Positions 6,764 through 10,159 of a stretch of DNA of 10,159 nucleotides are shown here, in pieces; position 1 is the stretch's first letter, and the number at the start of each line of letters is the position of its first letter. The notes beneath the pieces were generated by a model that was not told the origin of the DNA, ran no database searches, and saw only the letters and a list, made by a program, of their open reading frames with translations. The stretch spans positions 1-10,159 of the forward strand of contig NZ_JBKGYF010000062.1 in the NCBI RefSeq assembly GCF_046546175.1, given 5' to 3'. A program made the translations under genes and the position numbers. The DNA is from Methanohalobium sp046546175 (lineage in GTDB: Archaea > Halobacteriota > Methanosarcinia > Methanosarcinales > Methanosarcinaceae).

Positions 6764-7235
6764 GCTGAGATTTTTAAACAGAATAAAGGGGGATGGTCTA
6801 ATTCCAAAAAGAATTAAAGTAGCCAATAGGGCACGATGTATTGGATGTTATTCCTGCATGCTGGCATGTGCAAGGACTTATTATAATACAGTGTCATTGA
6901 AAAACAGTGCAATTGATATACAGACAAAAGGCGGTATAGAGGAAGGTTTTGTCCCTATAGTATGCCATGCCTGTATAGATCCACCGTGTTCAAGAGCCTG
7001 TCCAACTGGAGCACTTACAGTAAGGAAAGGTGGTGGTGTTGTACTCCACAGGAATTTATGTGAAGGTTGTAAATATTGTGTAGATGCGTGTCTTATAGGT
7101 GCAATACATCTAGATGCTGAGGGTAAAGCTATAGTCTGCAAACATTGTGGAGTATGTGCAACTTACTGTCCTCGGGATGTACTTGAACTAAGAAAAGTGG
7201 GAGAAAATGGTGAAGAGATTGTAGATACAGGTTAA
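6762..7235 (+). CDS. Polyferredoxin with four [4Fe-4S] clusters, AorA/HycB-like partner of the AOR
   Basis: An electron-transfer subunit with 16 cysteines in four groups: C26/29/32/36 (CIGCYSCMLAC), C68/71/76/80 (CHACIDPPCSRAC, the DmsB/HycB-type CX2CX4CX3C), C100/103/106/110 and C126/129/132/136, numbered from TTG 6762. This fits four [4Fe-4S] clusters, as in the small subunit of AorABC-type aldehyde oxidoreductases. The AOR gene begins 17 bp downstream, so the two proteins probably form a complex that passes electrons to or from ferredoxin. The start is unclear: the frame has no ATG or GTG before the first Cys motif. TTG 6762 has no SD and lies in a U tract. ATT 6801 has GGGGGA 7 nt upstream and would give a 144-residue protein beginning just before RIKVANRARC, but AUU starts are rare. 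The function is firm, the start is not. Confidence 0.85.
   Translation: MLRFLNRIKGDGLIPKRIKVANRARCIGCYSCMLACARTYYNTVSLKNSAIDIQTKGGIEEGFVPIVCHACIDPPCSRACPTGALTVRKGGGVVLHRNLCEGCKYCVDACLIGAIHLDAEGKAIVCKHCGVCATYCPRDVLELRKVGENGEEIVDTG
6788..6793 (+). promoter_or_regulatory. Shine-Dalgarno-like site inside the ferredoxin frame
   Basis: GGGGGA is the only good SD candidate near the ferredoxin N-terminus. It lies 7 nt before an in-frame ATT (6801). The ATG it overlaps (6793) is out of frame and reads ATG-GTC-TAA, a three-codon frame. Its position suggests translation begins here and not at the TTG upstream. Confidence 0.35.
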
Positions 7236-7242
7236 CATATCA

Positions 7243-7247
7243 GAGGG
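7243..7247 (+). promoter_or_regulatory. Ribosome binding site of the AOR gene
   Basis: GAGGG lies 5 nt before the ATG at 7253 and supports that start over the in-frame ATG at 7277 (residue 9), although MSNVLYVDLT is where many AOR proteins begin. Confidence 0.6.
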
Positions 7248-7252
7248 ATTTA

Positions 7253-9010
7253 ATGACCGATTCAATTATAAACAACATGTCTAATGTACTTTATGTAGAC
7301 CTTACAAACGAAAAATCAAAAGTTGTTCAAAGACAGGAGCTTTATGACAAATATTTGGGCGGAACAGGTGTTGCAACACAACTACTCCATGAGGAATTCA
7401 CCGAAATAAAAGATGCCCTTGACCCTGAAGCACCTATCGTTCTAAGTATCGGACCATTTTCCGGGATTTATCCCTGCTGTACAAAGGCTGTAGCAATGTT
7501 CCGTTCTCCCCTTACCGGAGAACTGGGTGAATCATATTCAGGAGGTAGAATTGCTACTGTTATGAGGTTTGCAGGATATGATTCTATAGTGATTACCGGA
7601 AAAGCAAAACATCCTGTATACCTCTCTATCCATGACGGGAATGTGGATTTCAAGGATGCCACCTCTATATGGGGACTATCATCAACTGTTGATGTTGGAA
7701 AAATACTCAGAGATATCGAACCATACACCGGCAGAAGAAGTATCATACGTATAGGTTCTGCGGGAGAGAATGGAGTTAAGTATGCCAATGTAAATGTTGA
7801 CACCTACCGACATTTTGGGAGACTTGGTATTGGTGCTGTTTTTGGTTCCAAAAATTTGAAAGCTGTTGTAATATCTGGCAATGAAGAACTACAGGTGACA
7901 GATAAAAAAGAATACAATAACGAGTACAAGGAACTTTATAATAAAGTAGTTAACACCGATTTAATGGAAAAATACCATGATTTGGGAACCACAGAAAATA
8001 TAAATGTTTTAAATGAACTCAATGCTCTGCCAACCAGAAACTTCCAGCAGACTTTTTTTGAATGTGCGGAAAATGTGTCGGGTGAAAATTTTGGAGATAA
8101 TTATCTAATCAGGAAACTCTCCTGTACAGGATGCCCAATAGGATGTATACATGTTGCAATGCTGAAGAAGTTGTTTTCAAATGCTCATGATATTGAAGTT
8201 TCAGATATTCCATACGATTATGAACTTGTGTATGCACTCGGAACAAATTTGGGACTAACTAAACCAAAAGATGTACTGGAGTTGATAGACTCCTGTGAGC
8301 ACTACGGAGTTGATGTGATTAGTATGGGTGTTGTACTTGCATGGGCAACTGAAATGTCGATGAAGAGAAAAATATCAACAGATGAGACCATGGGAGTATC
8401 GCTCAGATGGGGGGATGCAACAAATTATCTTCGCGCCATTGACCTGATAATAAAATCTCCAAATGAATTCTATTCTGCTCTTGCAGAAGGTGTCACAATT
8501 GCTTCAGAAAAGTATGGCGGCAAAGATTTTGCAATGCAGCTTGGAGGACTGGAAGTACCTGGATATCATACAGGACTTGGAAATGTTGTAGGGCTTACAG
8601 TAGGTGTACGACATTCACATCATGATAATGCAGGATACAGTGCAGACCAGAAGTCGTTTAAGAACGGTCTATCAGATGAAGATATTATTGACCAGCTTAT
8701 TTCCGAAGACGATAAGAGAGGAGTTCTTAATTCGCTTGTCATCTGTCTGTTTGCACGCAAGGTCTATACACCTGAATCTATAGTAAATGCTCTAAAACCA
8801 CTTGGTATTGAAAAATCAGAAGAAGAGCTTGATAGGATAGGAAAAGAAATTTTCATGAAAAAGTACGAATTAAAGAGGAAATTCGGATTTAACTTGGACA
8901 ACCTTAAACTTCCAGGACGGTTTTTTGAAACTGCATCTACTAATGGTATAATTGATGAATCAAGGGTTGAAAACGCAATTAAAATATACAAAAGCAAAAG
9001 GGGTTTTTAA
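7253..9010 (+). CDS. Aldehyde:ferredoxin oxidoreductase family tungsten enzyme
   Basis: Predicted to interconvert aldehydes and carboxylic acids at a tungsten (or molybdenum) bis-pyranopterin centre, cytoplasmic. At 585 aa it is close to the usual 600-residue length. The N-terminal domain shows the AOR pattern YLGGTGVATQLL (34-45), GPFSG (67-71) and the SGGRIATVMRFAGYDSIVITG segment (96-116). The [4Fe-4S] ligands are all present: C291, C294 and C298 (CTGCPIGCIH) and C498 (VICLFA), matching C288/C291/C295/C494 of Pyrococcus furiosus AOR. The substrate cannot be told from sequence; the branch (AOR, FOR, WOR-like) needs a phylogeny. The polyferredoxin gene lies 17 bp upstream and the zinc-finger gene 12 bp downstream. 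No AorC-like flavoprotein gene follows, so NAD coupling is not expected from this cluster. ilvD upstream allows a speculative link with branched-chain 2-keto acid or aldehyde chemistry. Confidence 0.93.
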   Translation: MTDSIINNMSNVLYVDLTNEKSKVVQRQELYDKYLGGTGVATQLLHEEFTEIKDALDPEAPIVLSIGPFSGIYPCCTKAVAMFRSPLTGELGESYSGGRIATVMRFAGYDSIVITGKAKHPVYLSIHDGNVDFKDATSIWGLSSTVDVGKILRDIEPYTGRRSIIRIGSAGENGVKYANVNVDTYRHFGRLGIGAVFGSKNLKAVVISGNEELQVTDKKEYNNEYKELYNKVVNTDLMEKYHDLGTTENINVLNELNALPTRNFQQTFFECAENVSGENFGDNYLIRKLSCTGCPIGCIHVAMLKKLFSNAHDIEVSDIPYDYELVYALGTNLGLTKPKDVLELIDSCEHYGVDVISMGVVLAWATEMSMKRKISTDETMGVSLRWGDATNYLRAIDLIIKSPNEFYSALAEGVTIASEKYGGKDFAMQLGGLEVPGYHTGLGNVVGLTVGVRHSHHDNAGYSADQKSFKNGLSDEDIIDQLISEDDKRGVLNSLVICLFARKVYTPESIVNALKPLGIEKSEEELDRIGKEIFMKKYELKRKFGFNLDNLKLPGRFFETASTNGIIDESRVENAIKIYKSKRGF

Positions 9011-9014
9011 GGTG
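9010..9014 (+). promoter_or_regulatory. Shine-Dalgarno site deciding a CTG start
   Basis: AGGTG begins at the last base of the AOR stop codon and is complementary to the anti-SD core. It sits 8 nt before CTG 9023. Between the AOR stop and the first Cys motif the frame has no ATG, GTG or TTG, so this SD points to CTG as the initiator of the small zinc-finger gene. Confidence 0.5.
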
Positions 9015-9022
9015 GGGTTTGT

Positions 9023-9175
9023 CTGGAAATCACTGGAATCTGTTCAATATGTGGCAGACCTGCAAAATTGTATACATGCAGGTTATGCGGTAGGCACGTA
9101 TGTAATAATTGCCTAAATTCAAAAGGTATCTGTGTTCAATGTGCACAGGGTGTTAGAGGAAGACGTATCGAATAA
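9023..9175 (+). CDS. Small HIT-type-like zinc-finger protein, apparent CTG start
   Basis: A 50-residue protein that simple ORF calling misses because it lacks a standard start codon. It has four CX2C knuckles, C7/C10, C19/C22, C27/C30 and C37/C40, plus H25, enough for two zinc ions in a cross-brace. The core TCRLCGRHVCNNCL resembles HIT/treble-clef zinc fingers. The tail QGVRGRRIE is basic. From CTG the protein begins (M/L)EITGICSICGRP. The AOR stop (TAA 9008-9010) is in the same frame, so upstream extension is impossible without readthrough. It lies 12 bp after the AOR gene and is probably co-transcribed, so it could be an assembly or regulatory factor for the AOR module; function is unknown. 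Its stop is 3 bp from the mtrH stop on the other strand. A sequencing error at the start codon is possible. Confidence 0.72.
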   Translation: MEITGICSICGRPAKLYTCRLCGRHVCNNCLNSKGICVQCAQGVRGRRIE

Positions 9176-9178
9176 ATA

Positions 9179-10117
9179 TTACACCAGACGATTGATAGGA
9201 TGCTTGCTGGATTGTCCAATATCCAATCCTATACCTGCAGATGCTTCTGATACCATAATGTCACCCATTGCTGCAACAGGGAATGTATAAGGAGCATTTT
9301 CAATTGGACCATAGAGGACAAAATCCCCAGTTGCCATCTGCTGCATACAGGTAGAACTGATATCACACATCTTGTATATCAGTGGATCTTTCTTTCCTTT
9401 TTCTTTGAGCCAGCTCCATGAAGAGGGTGCATTGTGTATACCTGAACCGGTAGGGTATCCCCATTTAGCTTTTACATTTGCAGTCATCCTCAATGCGATA
9501 CCTGCACCACTACCCATTGGAGTGATACTTGGATCAACCAGAATGTTGGATATTCCACAATCTCCTGCGATTTCCAACAGTCCTTTTTCAATAGTCCCTC
9601 CACCGTTTTCAAGCATTTTCATCCTTCCTTCCAGTGAAGAATCTATGGCGTTAAACCCGAGTATTATTGAACTGAATACATCAGAGTTTTTAAGTGCTTG
9701 TTCTTCGTCTTTTGAAATACTCAGATTAACAGAATTGTAGATTGTTTTATCTGCAAGTCCTATTTCTGTAACATGTTCCAGTGCTTTTTTGCGTACATTG
9801 GATTCTGATGAATCAATAATAAATGGTGCATCAGTGATTTCGGAAATGAAATCTATATAGTTGCATATATTATCAGGAGTTGTACCGTAAATATGTATCA
9901 GGTGGGGATTTCCAGTTTCATCAGAATTGGATTCCTGTACATTTACAAGCGTTTCAGCGGCGTTTTCATCAAAGGTGCCCCTGGATTCGTTTTTTACGAT
10001 TTTATGTCCTTTATAAAAGATAGTTCCTGCAAGTGCAGTTGGTAATTCACCGGGTTGTCCCCCAATCTTCACACCTGCTATATTGACGATTTCCTGCTCT
10101 TTCCTGAATTTAAACAT
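9179..10117 (-). CDS. mtrH: Tetrahydromethanopterin S-methyltransferase subunit H
   Basis: MtrH transfers the methyl group between methyl-tetrahydro(sarcina/methano)pterin and the cobalamin carried by MtrA, the pterin-side step of the sodium-pumping Mtr complex; it is the peripheral cytoplasmic subunit. The 312-residue protein is full length and colinear with MtrH: FKFRKEQEIVNIAGVKIGG (2-20), QPGELPTALAGTIFY (21-35), the TIM-barrel segments IDSSESNVRKKALE (101-114) and LVDPSITPMGSGAGIALRM (193-211), and the C-terminal GIGLDIGQSSKHPINRLV. The ATG at 10117 has GAGGT 6 nt upstream. mtrH is normally the last gene of mtrEDCBAFGH, so mtrG is expected to its right; a TAA on the minus strand at 10154-10152 could be its stop. 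No clear terminator separates mtrH from the convergent aor cluster. In a methylotroph the complex can run in the oxidative direction. Confidence 0.97.
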   Translation of the reverse strand: MFKFRKEQEIVNIAGVKIGGQPGELPTALAGTIFYKGHKIVKNESRGTFDENAAETLVNVQESNSDETGNPHLIHIYGTTPDNICNYIDFISEITDAPFIIDSSESNVRKKALEHVTEIGLADKTIYNSVNLSISKDEEQALKNSDVFSSIILGFNAIDSSLEGRMKMLENGGGTIEKGLLEIAGDCGISNILVDPSITPMGSGAGIALRMTANVKAKWGYPTGSGIHNAPSSWSWLKEKGKKDPLIYKMCDISSTCMQQMATGDFVLYGPIENAPYTFPVAAMGDIMVSEASAGIGLDIGQSSKHPINRLV

Positions 10118-10123
10118 CTATTA

Positions 10124-10128
10124 ACCTC
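10124..10128 (-). promoter_or_regulatory. mtrH: Ribosome binding site of mtrH
   Basis: GAGGT on the minus strand, 6 nt before the ATG at 10117, confirms the start and shows that mtrH is translated from a leadered mRNA, as expected for a gene inside an operon. Confidence 0.65.
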
Positions 10129-10159
10129 ACATATCGAATGGTGAAAAACAATTACAGTT

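Noticed and set aside
9008..9175. Translational readthrough fusing the AOR protein to the zinc finger
   Set aside because: The frames agree, but the AOR is already full length, the stop is TAA, and an SD and family-like start lie directly after it, so a separate gene is simpler.
10152..10159. Possible last codon and stop of mtrG on the minus strand
   Set aside because: CTG-TAA fits an upstream gene ending 34 nt before mtrH, but one full codon is not enough to call a gene.
1..10159. CRISPR array, tRNA or rRNA genes
   Set aside because: No regularly spaced repeats, cloverleaf or rRNA-like stretches were seen on either strand.

Overview
The window reads as a low-G+C methanogenic archaeon, most probably of the Methanosarcinales. 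The strongest taxonomic marker is a full-length mtrH, a subunit of the methanogen-specific membrane methyltransferase, at the right end. A tungsten-type aldehyde oxidoreductase with a polyferredoxin partner, archaeal TATA-like promoters and AT-rich intergenic DNA fit this. None of the eight complete genes ends in TAG, which would suit a pyrrolysine-using methylotroph but does not prove it. The genus cannot be fixed from the sequence.

Left part (1-2827). Positions 1-170 look like the edge of a mobile element: a 15-bp perfect inverted repeat and a reading frame that leaves the window on the minus strand. After about 430 bp with no convincing gene come two plus-strand genes: a sugar-nucleotide pyrophosphorylase with a left-handed beta-helix tail (603-1769) and an integral membrane protein of the UPF0104/AglD-like family (1799-2827). 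Together they suggest surface glycan or glycolipid synthesis. A perfect 12-bp inverted repeat spans their junction.

Middle (2831-5088). A minus-strand radical SAM protein with a C-terminal helix-hairpin-helix (COG1031-like) converges on the membrane protein, 3 bp from its stop. The 575-bp gap upstream of it holds a probable undescribed structured RNA: three successive hairpins, each with a run of G in the loop, just downstream of a strong TATA box. The ilvD promoter follows.

Right part (5089-10159). On the plus strand lie ilvD (dihydroxy-acid dehydratase), a four-cluster ferredoxin, an AOR-family tungsten oxidoreductase, and a 50-residue HIT-like zinc-finger protein that appears to start at CTG. 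The ferredoxin and AOR resemble the AorA/AorB electron-transfer pair without an NAD-linked third subunit, so electrons are expected to go to or from ferredoxin. ilvD may be only loosely linked to this pair, because a U-rich terminator-like tract follows it directly. mtrH runs in from the right on the minus strand and ends 3 bp from the zinc-finger gene; the rest of an mtr operon is expected just outside the window.
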